Part shown: piece by piece, positions 47,483 through 58,008 of the stretch
Numbering within the stretch: the first letter of the stretch is position 1
How the letters are laid out: each line of letters starts with the position of its first letter
Source of the DNA: Candidatus Nitrotoga sp. SPKER
GTDB taxonomy: Bacteria; Pseudomonadota; Gammaproteobacteria; Burkholderiales; Gallionellaceae
Assembly (NCBI GenBank): GCA_003402285.1
Contig: QFXG01000014.1
Coordinates: 62,001-126,000, forward strand
DNA length: 64,000 bases
Reading direction: 5' to 3'
Program-made: the position numbers and the translations under genes
The notes under the pieces: model-generated
Database searches by the model: none
Told to the model about the DNA's origin: nothing
Seen by the model: only the letters and a program-made list of their open reading frames with translations

Positions 47483-48256
47483 TTAGAACCCCATGCTTTC
47501 TAGCAAATCATCTACTTGATTCTGATTAGTTACCACATCGGCTCGGCCTGACGGATTTATTACCGGGCCATTCAACAACCCAGCATGAGGATCATGGTTA
47601 GCTTTAGATGGAGAACTTTCAACCAGCAACTCCACAAGTTGCTTTTCCATATTTTGCGTTACTTCCACAATTTTTTTGATGACTTGCCCAGTCAGATCCT
47701 GGAAGTCTTGTGCCATCATGATTTCCGTCAAGTAGGCATTAGTGGCTTTTGCTTGTTTGGGCACCTCAGCCAAAAAAGCACAGGTTTGCGTTACCAAACC
47801 CTTAAATTTCTCGGTATCAAGTTGTTTATCAAAAAGCAGCTGCCATTCCCGCGCTAGTAGCTGAGAATCAACCTCAAGCTTTGTCATGATAGGCTGCGCA
47901 GCCTCAGTGGCATTTAACACCCGTTCAGCCGCTTTTTCAGTCATGGTAACGACATAACCCAGGCGATCACGAGCATCAGGAATAAAAGATGCGACTTTTT
48001 CGAGATCTTTGTCATAGCCAAGTTCATGCAGAGTGTCATGAAACTTGCGCGTCATTTGCCCTAGCTTGTTTACAACATTGCCCGATGGAGTACCCGCATC
48101 AGCACTCTGGTTTGGCTCCTTATTATCCAAAGACGACGCAATATTGACAGTCTCTTCTTCACGACCATTACTCGCCGAAGCAATGCTGTCAAACAAAGCT
48201 TCCAAATCATCTGAATCTTGTCCTGCAACTGCTTTCTTAGTCATGGCATCACTCAC
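47483..48256 (-). CDS. cheZ: CheY-P phosphatase CheZ
   Basis: Dephosphorylates CheY-P to end the tumble signal. The 257-residue protein shows the catalytic helix [32 protein letters not shown], with the conserved Gln in QDFQDLTGQ, and the C-terminal CheY-binding tail [14 protein letters not shown]. Its GTG start at 48256 overlaps the cheY stop (GTGA); an ATG four codons further in is an alternative. Confidence 0.94.
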   Translation of the reverse strand: MSDAMTKKAVAGQDSDDLEALFDSIASASNGREEETVNIASSLDNKEPNQSADAGTPSGNVVNKLGQMTRKFHDTLHELGYDKDLEKVASFIPDARDRLGYVVTMTEKAAERVLNATEAAQPIMTKLEVDSQLLAREWQLLFDKQLDTEKFKGLVTQTCAFLAEVPKQAKATNAYLTEIMMAQDFQDLTGQVIKKIVEVTQNMEKQLVELLVESSPSKANHDPHAGLLNGPVINPSGRADVVTNQNQVDDLLESMGF

Positions 48257-48642
48257 TTTTGCATGGTCAGGAAAATTTTCTTTAGTTTTTCATCTAGCGT
48301 GGCAGCAGTAAAAGGCTTAACAACATATCCACTTGCACCTGCTTGTGCCGCCTCAATAATGTTTTCGCGCTTAGCTTCAGCGGTCACCATCAATACTGGT
48401 AAATGTTTCAGTGTTGCATCAGCACGAATTGCTCTAAGCAGTTCAATGCCAGTCATATTAGGCATGTTCCAATCCGACACCACAAAATTAAAGCTCTCAC
48501 TGTGTAGTTTTTTTAATGCATCGACACCATCTTCCGCCTCTTGCACATTGACGAAACCAAGCTCCTTGAGTAAGTTACGTACGATACGCCGCATTGTGGA
48601 AAAATCGTCCACCACCAAAAATTTCATATTTGCATCTACCAC
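48253..48642 (-). CDS. cheY: Chemotaxis response regulator CheY
   Basis: Single-domain receiver that binds the flagellar switch when phosphorylated. The sequence [40 protein letters not shown] ... [16 protein letters not shown] ... [32 protein letters not shown] is close to E. coli CheY, with the phospho-acceptor Asp in SDWNMPNM and the conserved Lys in VVKPF. I chose a GTG at 48642 because GGAGG lies seven bases upstream and it gives exactly the E. coli length of 129 residues; an ATG at 48627 lacks this spacing. Confidence 0.96.
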   Translation of the reverse strand: MVDANMKFLVVDDFSTMRRIVRNLLKELGFVNVQEAEDGVDALKKLHSESFNFVVSDWNMPNMTGIELLRAIRADATLKHLPVLMVTAEAKRENIIEAAQAGASGYVVKPFTAATLDEKLKKIFLTMQK

Positions 48643-48766
48643 GATATACCTCCAGTTACTTTTATTTCTCAAAGGAACAACAGCAAGAAATTTAATACCA
48701 TTTAAGGCGTTACATTTTTCTAATTTTTACTCTTGTTTCTTATTCTGTTAATCATTTCCAGATACA

Positions 48767-49744
48767 TCAAACCAGCAAAGGCCGCAAGGTATTGCTCAAT
48801 ACCGCCACATCAAACTTGGGCACGTAATAATCTACCCCCACCCGCTTCCCCATATCGCGGTTGGCATCGGATGATAAAGACGAATGCATCACCACCGGGA
48901 TACCATCAAAACGTCTATCAGCCTTGATATGTTGAGTCAGCACGTAACCATCCATTACCGGCATTTCCGCATCTACGAGCACAACTTGAATCTGATCATG
49001 CAAATTGGTACCACTACTCTGCGCAGTATCCGCCAACCCCTTCAAACGCTCCCATGCTTCCAGCCCATTATTGGCCTGCAAATTTTTAACACCCATCTTA
49101 TCTAACACTTCGCTTATTTTCTTACGCGCTACTGCCGAGTCATCCACGAAAAAGATACATAATTCATGGCCATTTTCAATTTTATCCACACTACCTACCA
49201 CATCCTCACCAAATGCGCTGGCAAGAACCTGCTCGACATCCAGTATCGAAACAAGTTTACCGTCAGGCAGCTCAGTGATCGCAGTAATCATGTCTTTGTT
49301 GCCTGAAAACATGTCGTCTGCAGGGCGTACCTTATTCCAGTCAACTCGAATAATGCGATCTACGTCATGCACTAAAAAACCAAGAATATGACGGCTATAT
49401 TCGGCCACCATCATCGTGCTTTGGTCGCTCGACATTGTTTCATCAAGCCCCATGAATTTAGCCAAGGTCAACACAGGAAGAATGTGTCCACGTAATGACA
49501 CAATACCGTCCACACCCGCTGGCATATTGGGGGTCTTGGTGATCGCCATCGCATGACATACTTCCTTGACTTTGAATACATTAATACCAAACGTTTCCGG
49601 AGTACCCAAAGAAAACAGCAGTATCTCCATCTTGTTAGAACCAGCTAAACTGGTTCTGGCATCCACAGTATCGAACAGGCTGCCCGTGCTCTGCGACAGA
49701 GACGTATTGTCCGCCAATTGTGATTGGTATTCGGCAATCGACAT
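48767..49744 (-). CDS. cheV: Chemotaxis coupling protein CheV (downstream copy)
   Basis: A 325-residue hybrid of CheW-like coupling domain and receiver. The CheW part reads NKMEILLFSLGTPETFGINVFKVKEVCHAMAITKTPNMPAGVDGIVSLRGHILPV. The receiver begins LCIFFVDDSAVARKKISEVLDKMGVKNLQA and has the phospho-acceptor region VLVDAEMPVMDGYVLT. It starts two bases after the stop of a second cheV, so they are a tandem duplicate pair. CheV can link receptors to CheA in place of CheW and may buffer phosphate. Confidence 0.93.
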   Translation of the reverse strand: MSIAEYQSQLADNTSLSQSTGSLFDTVDARTSLAGSNKMEILLFSLGTPETFGINVFKVKEVCHAMAITKTPNMPAGVDGIVSLRGHILPVLTLAKFMGLDETMSSDQSTMMVAEYSRHILGFLVHDVDRIIRVDWNKVRPADDMFSGNKDMITAITELPDGKLVSILDVEQVLASAFGEDVVGSVDKIENGHELCIFFVDDSAVARKKISEVLDKMGVKNLQANNGLEAWERLKGLADTAQSSGTNLHDQIQVVLVDAEMPVMDGYVLTQHIKADRRFDGIPVVMHSSLSSDANRDMGKRVGVDYYVPKFDVAVLSNTLRPLLV

Positions 49745-49746
49745 GA

Positions 49747-50703
49747 TCAGTCCTTTCTGTTTCTGGTCAGCAGGCGCGCAAGTGTCTGCGAAAGCTTCTG
49801 CGGTTCAAATTTTGGTACATATTCATCCACACCGACTGCCTTGCCAAGCTGTTGATTAGATTCACTAGAAAGCGAAGAATGCATCAACACCGGAATGTTA
49901 GCAAAGCGCTTATCTTCCTTAATCATGCGCGTAAGCATGTAACCGTCCATTTCCGGCATCTCTACATCGGTAAGGATGACCTGCACCATATCACTCACAG
50001 GTATCCCAGCCGATTCGGCATAACTAGCAATTCTCTGCAATTCATCCCACGCCTTGCGACCATTAATAGCAGAAAGATGATTAACTTGCATAGCATCTAA
50101 TGTGCTGACAATCTGCTTACGGGCCACTGCGGAATCATCGGCAAAAAATACCGTGCGATCCGACACACCTATGGGCTTGACTGCCTTCAGTGCAAGGTCA
50201 TCATCAATATGTCCAGTTTCAGCTAACACTTTTTCCACATCCATCATCATCACCAACCGCCCATCAGCCAACTCTGTGACTGCAGTCACTAAGCCTCCCA
50301 TTTGGGCATTAAGCATTTCTGGTGGCACCCTCATAGAAGCCCAATCGAGGCGCAAAATGGTATCCACTGCATCGACCAAAAAGCCCTGAGTGTGCCCATT
50401 GTATTCAGTGACCACCATAATTCCTGGTTTAACGTCAGTCTGCACTCCAGTATATTTTGCCAAATCGATCACTGGCACCAACACTCCACGCAGGCTTACC
50501 ATACCCTCCACTGAGTCCGGCATTTCTGGCGCATGAGTAATAGCCGGCACACGCATCACCTCACGCACCTTGAACACATTGATACCAAATATTTCACAAC
50601 GTCCCGTTCGATTGTCCAAACCAAGCGTGAACATCAGAATTTCTAATTTATTGGTACCGGCCAGCTTGGTACGCCCATCTATATTTCTAAGCAATTCAGA
50701 CAT
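49747..50703 (-). CDS. cheV: Chemotaxis coupling protein CheV (upstream copy)
   Basis: A 318-residue CheW-receiver fusion related to the adjacent copy but clearly diverged: NKLEILMFTLGLDNRTGRCEIFGINVFKVREVMRVPAITHAPEMPDSVEGMVSLRGVLVPV, then VFFADDSAVARKQIVSTLDAMQVNHLSA and VILTDVEMPEMDGYMLTRMIKEDKRF. It has an insertion, LDNRTGRCE, in the CheW domain that the other copy lacks. Preceded by the receptor gene with a gap of about 118 bases. Divergence implies an old duplication and possibly separate receptor partners. Confidence 0.93.
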   Translation of the reverse strand: MSELLRNIDGRTKLAGTNKLEILMFTLGLDNRTGRCEIFGINVFKVREVMRVPAITHAPEMPDSVEGMVSLRGVLVPVIDLAKYTGVQTDVKPGIMVVTEYNGHTQGFLVDAVDTILRLDWASMRVPPEMLNAQMGGLVTAVTELADGRLVMMMDVEKVLAETGHIDDDLALKAVKPIGVSDRTVFFADDSAVARKQIVSTLDAMQVNHLSAINGRKAWDELQRIASYAESAGIPVSDMVQVILTDVEMPEMDGYMLTRMIKEDKRFANIPVLMHSSLSSESNQQLGKAVGVDEYVPKFEPQKLSQTLARLLTRNRKD

Positions 50704-50821
50704 GACTAACCCCGTTACTGTAAGCCCCTCTCCCTAACACTTCGTTCCTCTTATTCACTCTCGAGAGAGAATTACAAATTGGACGATACGCCGGGAGTAT
50801 GCGGCATTATTATTTTAGTAA

Positions 50822-52807
50822 TTACACCTTAAAGTGGGCCACAGCGGCCTCCATATCTTCAGCCAATTTCTCCAACCGTAATATATCCTGTCCGACATTC
50901 TCAATTGCCGCATAGTTTTCTTCTGCCATTTGCGCGATATTTTCAACGTGACGAGCAATTTCATGACTGCCCTTGCTTTGTTCATCCACCGATGCAGCAA
51001 TATTACTCACCCCACTACTGACATCTGTTACAGAAGCGCCCGCCTGAACCAGCATATTGGACACCGTGTTAATCTGCTGCTGAGTAGATTTCAATGACTG
51101 CAAACCATGCTCAATGGCTTTTTCAACATTGCTGGACTGACTATCCATGGTGCTGGTTACCTTGTCGATTTCACGAGCCGATTGCGCAGATTTTTCAGCC
51201 AATTTGCGAACTTCGTCTGCCACTACTGCAAAACCTCGCCCTTGTTCACCCGCACGTGCCGCTTCAATCGCCGCATTCAAAGCTAACAGATTGGTTTGAT
51301 CGGCGATATCTTTAACTTGTTGAGTCATGCTGGCAATTGTGCGTGCGCTTTGTACAAAATCACCGACCGATGCGGCAATCTGATTCACCGCTTTTTCAAT
51401 GCTGGCAATTTCGAGAATCATGACTTCGGCGCTTTGATTACCTTGCTTGGTTTGCTGCAAACTTTGCTCGGAAAGCTTGTGTACATCTGCAGCAGTCGCC
51501 GCCACTTCTGAAATACTCACCGTCATCTGTTCCACCGCAGCCGCTGTGGAAGCTGCCGCCTCACTCTGCGACTGCGAACTGTGAGTAATTTTCAAAGAAG
51601 TTGTAGAAAGCTGAGTAGTACTTTGGCGAACCTGTTTGGAACTTTCAATCACATTATTAATAATGACTTGCATACTACCAATCAGAAGATTGAAGGAATT
51701 ACCCGTCTCGGCAATTTCATTCTCACCTTCCATCACGATGCGATGCGTAAGATCATTGTCGCTCTGAATAAGGGCAATCGTTTCACGCAAAGAGTGCAAT
51801 TCGGAAATAATACTTTTGACGATAAACATCCCCGCCATCACGGTCACAAAAATAGCGAGCAACCCGAATATCACACTAGCCATAAAAGCCGTACGGGCGC
51901 TCCCAGCATCAGCAGCAGCAGAGGTTCGTATGCGTTCAGCAAGCAAATTCTCAACTTCTTTCATGTTATTTATCTTGGCGGTAATACTACTAAACCACCG
52001 GGTTGGCTCAATACCAAAATCACCCGCCGCCACTTTTTCTATCACGACCTTGCGCATTGATTCCACTTCATCCACAGATGAACCAAACATCTTGCTTTTG
52101 TAAAATGCGCGAGCTTCATCAGTCGCATAATTAACAAAAGTATCCAGATGCGTCAGCTGCGCAGAAATATGGCCTATAAAAGTCCGATACTGTGCCGGTT
52201 CAATTTTGTTGGTTGTAAATACCGGCACCATTAATGCGCGCTCCTGTCCGGTACGTTCCTTAGCGTAAAGAAAAGCAAGATATGCCGTCATTTGTTTAGC
52301 TACCCCCAAATCACTGGCCTGCTCTGTGATCACCGGCATTATTTCAAGCAAATTGGCGACGGTTTTGGTGTAATAACCAGCAGCTTCTGGCGCGGTGATT
52401 CTGAACTGCGAGGCAGCTTCACGGTTATCTTTAAGACCATCCAGTTTGCTTATTGCGGCATCCACCGTTGTACGGAGGGATATGGGCATACTGGCCATAT
52501 TAAGATGAGTATAACTACCCTTGAGCACCCCTAATTTCTGATCCGTTTCAGCGCGATATCCCGGCAAATCATTGGCAAATCGCTCACCTTTAGATTGAAC
52601 AAAACCAGCCGTGGCACCACGTTCAATTTGCAGCTGATGCGTAGCATCACCTATAGCAACAGCAAAGTTCATCAATGCTTCGGTTTGCGTCAGACTTCTC
52701 CACTCTCCATAGCTTTGCTGAGCATTAATAGCTGAGAAAATAATCAACCCGATCAGCGGCAGAGCCAACAACAGTATCAATTTTTTTGATATAGATATAT
52801 TTTTCAT
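50822..52807 (-). CDS. Methyl-accepting chemotaxis protein with NIT sensor domain
   Basis: A 661-residue receptor: a first membrane helix ([21 protein letters not shown]), a periplasmic all-helical nitrate/nitrite-sensing-like NIT domain ([42 protein letters not shown]), a second membrane helix ([27 protein letters not shown]), HAMP, and the signalling hairpin with ERTGQ-like and [47 protein letters not shown] tip sequence. It probably senses a small anion and feeds the adjacent CheV/CheA proteins. ATG at 52807 is used; another at 52819 is only four codons upstream. First gene of the chemotaxis cluster. Confidence 0.92.
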   Translation of the reverse strand: MKNISISKKLILLLALPLIGLIIFSAINAQQSYGEWRSLTQTEALMNFAVAIGDATHQLQIERGATAGFVQSKGERFANDLPGYRAETDQKLGVLKGSYTHLNMASMPISLRTTVDAAISKLDGLKDNREAASQFRITAPEAAGYYTKTVANLLEIMPVITEQASDLGVAKQMTAYLAFLYAKERTGQERALMVPVFTTNKIEPAQYRTFIGHISAQLTHLDTFVNYATDEARAFYKSKMFGSSVDEVESMRKVVIEKVAAGDFGIEPTRWFSSITAKINNMKEVENLLAERIRTSAAADAGSARTAFMASVIFGLLAIFVTVMAGMFIVKSIISELHSLRETIALIQSDNDLTHRIVMEGENEIAETGNSFNLLIGSMQVIINNVIESSKQVRQSTTQLSTTSLKITHSSQSQSEAAASTAAAVEQMTVSISEVAATAADVHKLSEQSLQQTKQGNQSAEVMILEIASIEKAVNQIAASVGDFVQSARTIASMTQQVKDIADQTNLLALNAAIEAARAGEQGRGFAVVADEVRKLAEKSAQSAREIDKVTSTMDSQSSNVEKAIEHGLQSLKSTQQQINTVSNMLVQAGASVTDVSSGVSNIAASVDEQSKGSHEIARHVENIAQMAEENYAAIENVGQDILRLEKLAEDMEAAVAHFKV

Positions 52808-53507
52808 GATTTGCCACATGCCTTATATAAAAAACTATTTATTACAGAGCAACAATTAATTTGAATTATTTTTTGACCTCAACCTGAATCACTTAATTGT
52901 CTATGCTGCGTAATGATTAAAATTCTTAGTTTCATAAATTAAATCGGGACCTACAATGATCAGTTTTAGAAAATACTACCCCACCACTATCTATACCTTC
53001 GCTTCACGTACACCAGTTTTTTTACGCAATAATATGTGACGCAACGCCACGTAAAAAATACACTTCTTACAACTACTTGTAACGGCTGCACAACTAAAAA
53101 CTTTAGGAGGTGTTTTTTACTTCACTGTAGCCGGCAACGTGACGCTGCTGCTATCCTGTGATAATGGTATTGCGAAAATGAAAGTAACAACCGCTAGAAT
53201 AGAAAGAGATTTGCTTTAGTTATCGGATGTTAAACCCACATGAATTAACAATCCTGAGCCAGTTTTAATAGCTCAATTTAAAGAGGGATGATTTTGAATA
53301 AAAGGGATGTGAACATGAGATCGCCAAGCGATATCATAAATTAATGGCACTACTGTCGTTTAGCCAATATCGCTCACTAAACCTTTATGTCTTGGCACTG
53401 GTGAAACCTACCTGCCTACAGGTAAATTATTGATAATAAAGGTACATCAATAGCAAACCCTGAGTAACTTATTCAGAATTGCCTTTAGCAACGTTACATT
53501 CTGTATA
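52808..53507. other. Gene-free region upstream of the receptor gene
   Basis: Roughly 700 bases between the MCP start and the next terminator hold no convincing gene. An AGGAGG-like site near 53105 is not followed by a start codon at a useful distance. Frames such as the 27-codon one at 52956 lack ribosome binding sites. The MCP promoter should lie at the left end. Confidence 0.4.
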
Positions 53508-53542
53508 AATGTTAAGGCCAGCTTAAAGCTGGCCTTAACATT
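53508..53542 (-). terminator. Rho-independent-type terminator of the small secreted protein gene
   Basis: A perfect 16-bp stem (53508-53523 with 53527-53542, core AAGGCCAGCT and AGCTGGCCTT) with a three-base loop begins 16 bases after the stop codon of the minus-strand gene at 53559. On the minus strand the stem is followed by TATACAG, so the uridine tract is short, but the stem is very stable. Confidence 0.75.
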
Positions 53543-53558
53543 ATTAATTGCGCAATAT

Positions 53559-54026
53559 TTATTTACTGACCCATTGCTTGTAACCTGAGTTTGCAGTGAA
53601 ATGACTTTGGCCTAATGTATCGCCAGATCCTTCCGGTCTGCCTGTGGTTGCTGCATCTTTTCCAGCACCATATGCTTTACTGTCGGTATGCTCATTATTT
53701 GCAGATGTAGCATCTATCCGCCTAAATTCTGACATACGGTTACCATCATCATTTTTATAGCCAGGATCGATTGTGCCATCTCGGTTCCGCGAATTATTAT
53801 TTTTTGCTCCAGGTTTATTCACTTCCCCAGGCTGATCACGTGGACCATCAAAACCAACATACTGTTTGCAGCAATTCCATGGGGTATTCAGACCTTTCCC
53901 TGTAAACGGTTCAGCTTTATCTTGTGTCATTGCTGGCATAGGCGCCGAAATAGCTTGCGCCTGCGCTAGCGAAGCGCCAAATACAAAACAGGAAGCAATA
54001 GCGAGACTAATAATACTTTTTTTCAT
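53559..54026 (-). CDS. Secreted glycine/asparagine-rich protein of unknown function
   Basis: A 155-residue exported protein. The signal peptide is MKKSIISLAIASCFVFGASLAQAQ. The mature part is hydrophilic, rich in Asn, Asp, Gly and Lys (GAKNNNSRNRDGTIDPGYKNDDGNRMSEF), with a single Cys pair in NTPWNCCKQYVGF, and looks largely disordered. The ATG at 54026 has AAGGAG eight bases upstream, and a strong terminator follows, so it is a well-defined monocistronic gene. I do not recognise the family. The DGTIDPGYKNDDGN stretch has calcium-loop-like acidic spacing, but that is only an impression. Confidence 0.75.
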   Translation of the reverse strand: MKKSIISLAIASCFVFGASLAQAQAISAPMPAMTQDKAEPFTGKGLNTPWNCCKQYVGFDGPRDQPGEVNKPGAKNNNSRNRDGTIDPGYKNDDGNRMSEFRRIDATSANNEHTDSKAYGAGKDAATTGRPEGSGDTLGQSHFTANSGYKQWVSK

Positions 54027-54437
54027 GAGAAGCTCCTTAATATAAAACTTGCGAGATTAGTTGAATAGAATCAAGGCATACCAAGCTTCTACACCACAGG
54101 CTTTTACGGAGCCTACCCATACTCCAAATTCGGCAGACTCAGACTAGCATACTACGGGGCAGCTTCGGAATGTGTCAAGAACTTTGAGGCCACCAAGTCA
54201 AAAAAATTAGTGTTTATAGGATTCTCTAAATATTGCTTAAATCAAATCTAACCAGGCTTAATGCAACACCTTGCCCCATGAATTTTCTCCGATTCGTCCT
54301 GAACGCTATTAATTCAGCTCTTGTTACTTTGTCATCATTTAAGGTCAAAGCCTAATTGATATTTGTAACTAAAGTGAAATTCCAGGTCATGATCAGCGCT
54401 AGGGTATAATTGCAGCACTCTTTTCGCCACATCCCCT
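54027..54437. other. Divergent intergenic region
   Basis: These 411 bases separate two divergent genes and hold their promoters. A TATAAT box near the right end is noted separately. No other coding or RNA feature is visible. Confidence 0.4.
54405..54410 (+). promoter_or_regulatory. Likely minus 10 box for the RNase II-family gene
   Basis: TATAAT occurs 28 bases before the ATG at 54438, a suitable distance for a sigma-70 minus 10 element. The sequence 17 bases upstream (CCAGGT) is a poor minus 35, so this is only tentative. Confidence 0.35.
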
Positions 54438-56297
54438 ATGAACATTTTTTACGAAGAAGACGGCGCTTTCAAGGTCGGATCGATACTCACTGACAGCATC
54501 ACCTCACTGCAAGTGGAAAGCACGCATGGCAAGCGCAGCAAAATCAAAGCCACTAACGTGCTATTACGTTTTGCCCAGCCGGGGCTGGCTGAGTTTATGA
54601 CGCAAGCCGAAAGCATCGCAGCAGACATAGATGTTGAATTTTTGTGGGAATGTAGCCCGTCGGATGATTTTGGCTTTAATGAGTTGGCCAGTGAATATTT
54701 TGGCCATACGCCCTACCCCACCGAAGCAGCGGGCACCTTGATTCGCCTGCACTCCTCGCCAATGTACTTTTACAAAAAAGGCAAGGGGTATTATAAGGCC
54801 GCACCGCCGGACGCACTCAAATCTGCGTTAGCCAGCGCCGAAAAAAAACGCCTGCAAGCCGCCTTACAAGCGCGGTACACCAACGAGTTAATCGCTTTCA
54901 CCCTACCGCTGGAATTCACCGACAAATTGCCGCATCTGCTATACAAACCAGATCGCAACACCCTTGAAGTAAAAGCGCTGGAAGCCGCCTCCACCGCTAC
55001 GCATTTATCAGCCGCACATTTGTTGCAACGCTGCGGAGCAGTTCCTTCCACGCAGGCTTATCATTTACAACGTTTCTTGTTTGAAAATTTTCCGCATGGA
55101 ACCGGTTTCGCTGAGATCGAACTACCTGCCTGGCCTGACCTGCCCTTAGCAGAAGATGCTGCATTTAGCATAGATGATGCGACTACCACAGAAATCGACG
55201 ATGCTTTTTCAGTTAGAAAACTTGCCAACGGTAACTGGCGTATCGGTGTACACATTGCCGCCCCTGTCTTGGGCATAACGCCCGGTTCACCAGGTGATGA
55301 CATCGCGATGCAGCGCATGTCCACGGTATACATGCCTGGGGACAAGATCACTATGTTGCCAGACAACGTGGTACAAGCATTTACCCTAAATGCCGACAGA
55401 ATTTGTCCATCGCTTTCCATGTATCTCGAAGTGGATGCCGACACCCTGGCCGTGCTCAGCACGGAAAGCCGCATTGAACGCATCCATATCGCCGCCAACC
55501 TCCGTCATGACACGCTGGAACCCCTATTCAACGAGGAAACTCTAGCTGTCGGCAAGCAGGATTTTTCCTTTGCAGCCGAGCTCACGCTATTATGGAATTT
55601 AGCGAAAAAACTGGAAGCAACACGTGGCAAATCCGCCGACAATAATATCCAGCAGGTGGATTACAATTTTCACGTGGAAAACGATCGCGTCACCATCACT
55701 ACTCGGCAGCGTGGTTCACCCATCGACAAGGTGGTGGCGGAGCTGATGATTTTCGTAAATTCGGAATGGGGGAAGCTGCTCGCGACGCACGACGTAGCGG
55801 GCATCTACCGCACGCAAAACAATGGCAAGGTGAAGATGAGTACCGTGCCGGCACCCCACCAAGGGTTGGGCGTAGCGCAATATATGTGGTCAAGCTCGCC
55901 GTTGCGCCGTTACATAGACTTTATAAACCAGCGCCAGATTATCAGCCTGTTGCGCGAAGAGCCACCCACCTACGCTAAAAACGACACAACCCTGTTCGCC
56001 GTAATGCGCGACTTCGACACTGCCTATAACCTTTATAACGAATTTCAACGCAATATGGAACGTTACTGGTGCTTACGCTGGCTGCTGCAGGAAAACATTG
56101 AACAAGCCGAAGCGCTGGTACTACGCGAAAATCTGGTGAAATTCGTCCAAATTCCACTGGTGGGCCGCATCCCATCCTTACCGGAATTGCCACCCAACAC
56201 GCGGGTAATTTTGGAGATAGGCGAAATTGACCTGCTTGACCTGAATTTCAATGCCCACTTTATCTCCAAGGTTGAGGAAGAGGCCACCGTTTGCTAA
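54438..56297 (+). CDS. RNase II/R-family exoribonuclease (RNB domain)
   Basis: A 619-residue 3-prime to 5-prime exoribonuclease. The catalytic RNB domain is clear in AFSIDDATTTEIDDAFSVRKLANGNWRIGVHIAAPVLGI, with the metal-binding aspartates in DDATTTEIDDAF, and downstream GNKITMLP-type (GDKITMLPDNVVQAFTLNADRICPSLSMY) and SSPLRRYIDFINQRQI blocks. It lacks the C-terminal S1 and Lys-rich tail of RNase R. It matches a compact betaproteobacterial RNB protein rather than canonical rnb or rnr, so I give no symbol. It overlaps the TonB-like gene by seven bases. Confidence 0.9.
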   Translation: MNIFYEEDGAFKVGSILTDSITSLQVESTHGKRSKIKATNVLLRFAQPGLAEFMTQAESIAADIDVEFLWECSPSDDFGFNELASEYFGHTPYPTEAAGTLIRLHSSPMYFYKKGKGYYKAAPPDALKSALASAEKKRLQAALQARYTNELIAFTLPLEFTDKLPHLLYKPDRNTLEVKALEAASTATHLSAAHLLQRCGAVPSTQAYHLQRFLFENFPHGTGFAEIELPAWPDLPLAEDAAFSIDDATTTEIDDAFSVRKLANGNWRIGVHIAAPVLGITPGSPGDDIAMQRMSTVYMPGDKITMLPDNVVQAFTLNADRICPSLSMYLEVDADTLAVLSTESRIERIHIAANLRHDTLEPLFNEETLAVGKQDFSFAAELTLLWNLAKKLEATRGKSADNNIQQVDYNFHVENDRVTITTRQRGSPIDKVVAELMIFVNSEWGKLLATHDVAGIYRTQNNGKVKMSTVPAPHQGLGVAQYMWSSSPLRRYIDFINQRQIISLLREEPPTYAKNDTTLFAVMRDFDTAYNLYNEFQRNMERYWCLRWLLQENIEQAEALVLRENLVKFVQIPLVGRIPSLPELPPNTRVILEIGEIDLLDLNFNAHFISKVEEEATVC

Positions 56298-57157
56298 TTC
56301 TATTCAAACAGCCAATCACCATTGCCTTGGCATTTTCGCTAGTGCTGCATGCTTTTATGCTGTTTGGCATCGGTTTCGCCCTGCCTGACCCACGCAAAGC
56401 GAATGATTTCCTGCAACCACTCCAAGTAGTACTGGTCAACAGCAAATCAAAATCGCGCCCTGTTAAGGCCGATGCCTTGGCACAAAACAATCTCGACGGC
56501 GGTGGCAATACAACTGAAGATCGTTACGCAAAAAGCCCGCTGCCTACCTTGACCGATGACAAACAATTCACGCCGGAGCAATCTGCGCAACGCGTGCAAC
56601 AACTTGAACAAGGCGTCAAACGCCTACTGGCACAAGCAGCTACCAGCACATACAGCATACCGCAACAAAAAACCCAAGGACAAAAACAACATCAAAATGC
56701 GAGTGACAATACGAATAACCCAGACATGATACAACGCAAGCTGGAGATCGCACGTCTGGAAGCACAGATTAACAAGGATTTTGAAGCTTACCAAAAATTA
56801 CCCCGACGGAAATTTATCGGTGCGCGCACCCAGGAATATCGCTTCGCCAAATATATTGAAGACTGGCGCATCAAAGTAGAACGCGTAGGAAACATGAACT
56901 ACCCCCAGGTTGCACGCCAAAAAAATATTTATGGCACACTGCAACTCAGCGTCTCCATCCGTGCTGACGGCAGTGTGGAAAAAGTGGAGGTGAGTCGCTC
57001 ATCCCGGCAGCCCATCCTGGATGCTGCGGCGCGACGTATCGTAAAACTGGCTGCGCCTTTTTCCCCTCTACCGCCTGATATTCGCAAAGACACGGACATT
57101 CTCAATATCACACGTACTTGGACTTTTACTTCAGCTGACACTCTGCGAAGTGAATAA
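56291..57157 (+). CDS. Energy transducer TonB-like protein
   Basis: A 288-residue protein with one N-terminal membrane helix (PITIALAFSLVLHAFMLFGIGFAL), a long linker with Gln-rich segments (QQKTQGQKQHQNASDN) and a C-terminal TonB domain: YPQVARQKNIYGTLQLSVSIRADGSVEKVEVSRSSRQPILDAAARRIVKLAAPFSPLPP. The linker is not the proline-rich EP/KP repeat of classical TonB. ExbB and ExbD are not nearby, so it may share partners elsewhere. The frame starts with a TTG at 56291 inside the preceding RNB gene, with GAGGAAGAGG upstream, implying coupling. Confidence 0.88.
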   Translation: MLILFKQPITIALAFSLVLHAFMLFGIGFALPDPRKANDFLQPLQVVLVNSKSKSRPVKADALAQNNLDGGGNTTEDRYAKSPLPTLTDDKQFTPEQSAQRVQQLEQGVKRLLAQAATSTYSIPQQKTQGQKQHQNASDNTNNPDMIQRKLEIARLEAQINKDFEAYQKLPRRKFIGARTQEYRFAKYIEDWRIKVERVGNMNYPQVARQKNIYGTLQLSVSIRADGSVEKVEVSRSSRQPILDAAARRIVKLAAPFSPLPPDIRKDTDILNITRTWTFTSADTLRSE

Positions 57158-57318
57158 CAGGTTTTTAAAAATAAGAATTGCCAATATATTTCGTTTAGCA
57201 AGCATCCATAAAATAAGCAAATTACCTATTTTATTTTTACGCCTCTCGCCCTATTATTAGAACTCTAGATTATGAAACTGCATTAAAGACAGCTATTGAC
57301 CTATTCAGAATTGATCAT

Positions 57319-57717
57319 ATGACACGAAAATGGAAAAACTTAAGCTTGATTGCACTACTGTCAATACTGCAATGTATTGCGCCATTGGTGCATGCACATA
57401 TCAGCGATGATTTCCATTCTGGCAACATACATTTCCATCTCAATGGTGACATACTCGATCATGCTGACGCTGCAACTATCCAGCCAGAGCTGAGTGACAT
57501 AAAGGCGGAATTGCCAACCATCGGCATGGCGCAGGAATATAAAAATGATTACATCCTGTTGTTGACAGATTATCCAGGGGCATCACACACCAGATTACCA
57601 ACTTCTTTATTCAACGCAATACCTCTAGCCACTCTTGTCCAAACAAAACATATTTCTTTTAATTCATCATACTACCGTCCTCCAGCTCAGGCACCTCCTG
57701 TCTTTACGATTGAATAG
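57319..57717 (+). CDS. Small exported His-rich protein upstream of czcCBA
   Basis: A 132-residue protein with a signal peptide (LSLIALLSILQCIAPLVHA) and a histidine cluster right after it (HISDDFHSGNIHFHLNGDILDHADA, about six His in 25 residues) that could bind divalent metal in the periplasm. Its position just upstream of czcC parallels CzcI/CzcE-type accessory proteins of metal efflux loci, though the sequence does not match CzcI motifs. ATG at 57319. A 291-base gap separates it from czcC, so it may have its own promoter. Function inferred from context only. Confidence 0.65.
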   Translation: MTRKWKNLSLIALLSILQCIAPLVHAHISDDFHSGNIHFHLNGDILDHADAATIQPELSDIKAELPTIGMAQEYKNDYILLLTDYPGASHTRLPTSLFNAIPLATLVQTKHISFNSSYYRPPAQAPPVFTIE

Positions 57718-58008
57718 TGGTCGTAGCATTTTTATGGGTTAAGCGAGACTCTTCTCACAGGGTTTGCATAGCAAAAACTCTTACAACCACTCGCCCCTGC
57801 GAACCTCGCTCGTTTATTAAGCAACTATGTGAATAAGCGGTGCAGTTATTCTTATATCCGACGAACAAAAATGCTTAACAAATCCTAATGCTAAGGAAGC
57901 TGGCGCGCATTTATAAATATTCGGGTTAAATTAGCGAAACGTTATTTTTTACATTTAACTGTTTCGAGGTCTCGCCGGATTTTTTTCCTATTTCATCAGG
58001 AGAATTGA

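Noticed and set aside
52956-53039. A 27-codon frame starting with ATG upstream of the receptor gene
   Set aside because: No ribosome binding site, no composition bias or neighbour that would support a gene.
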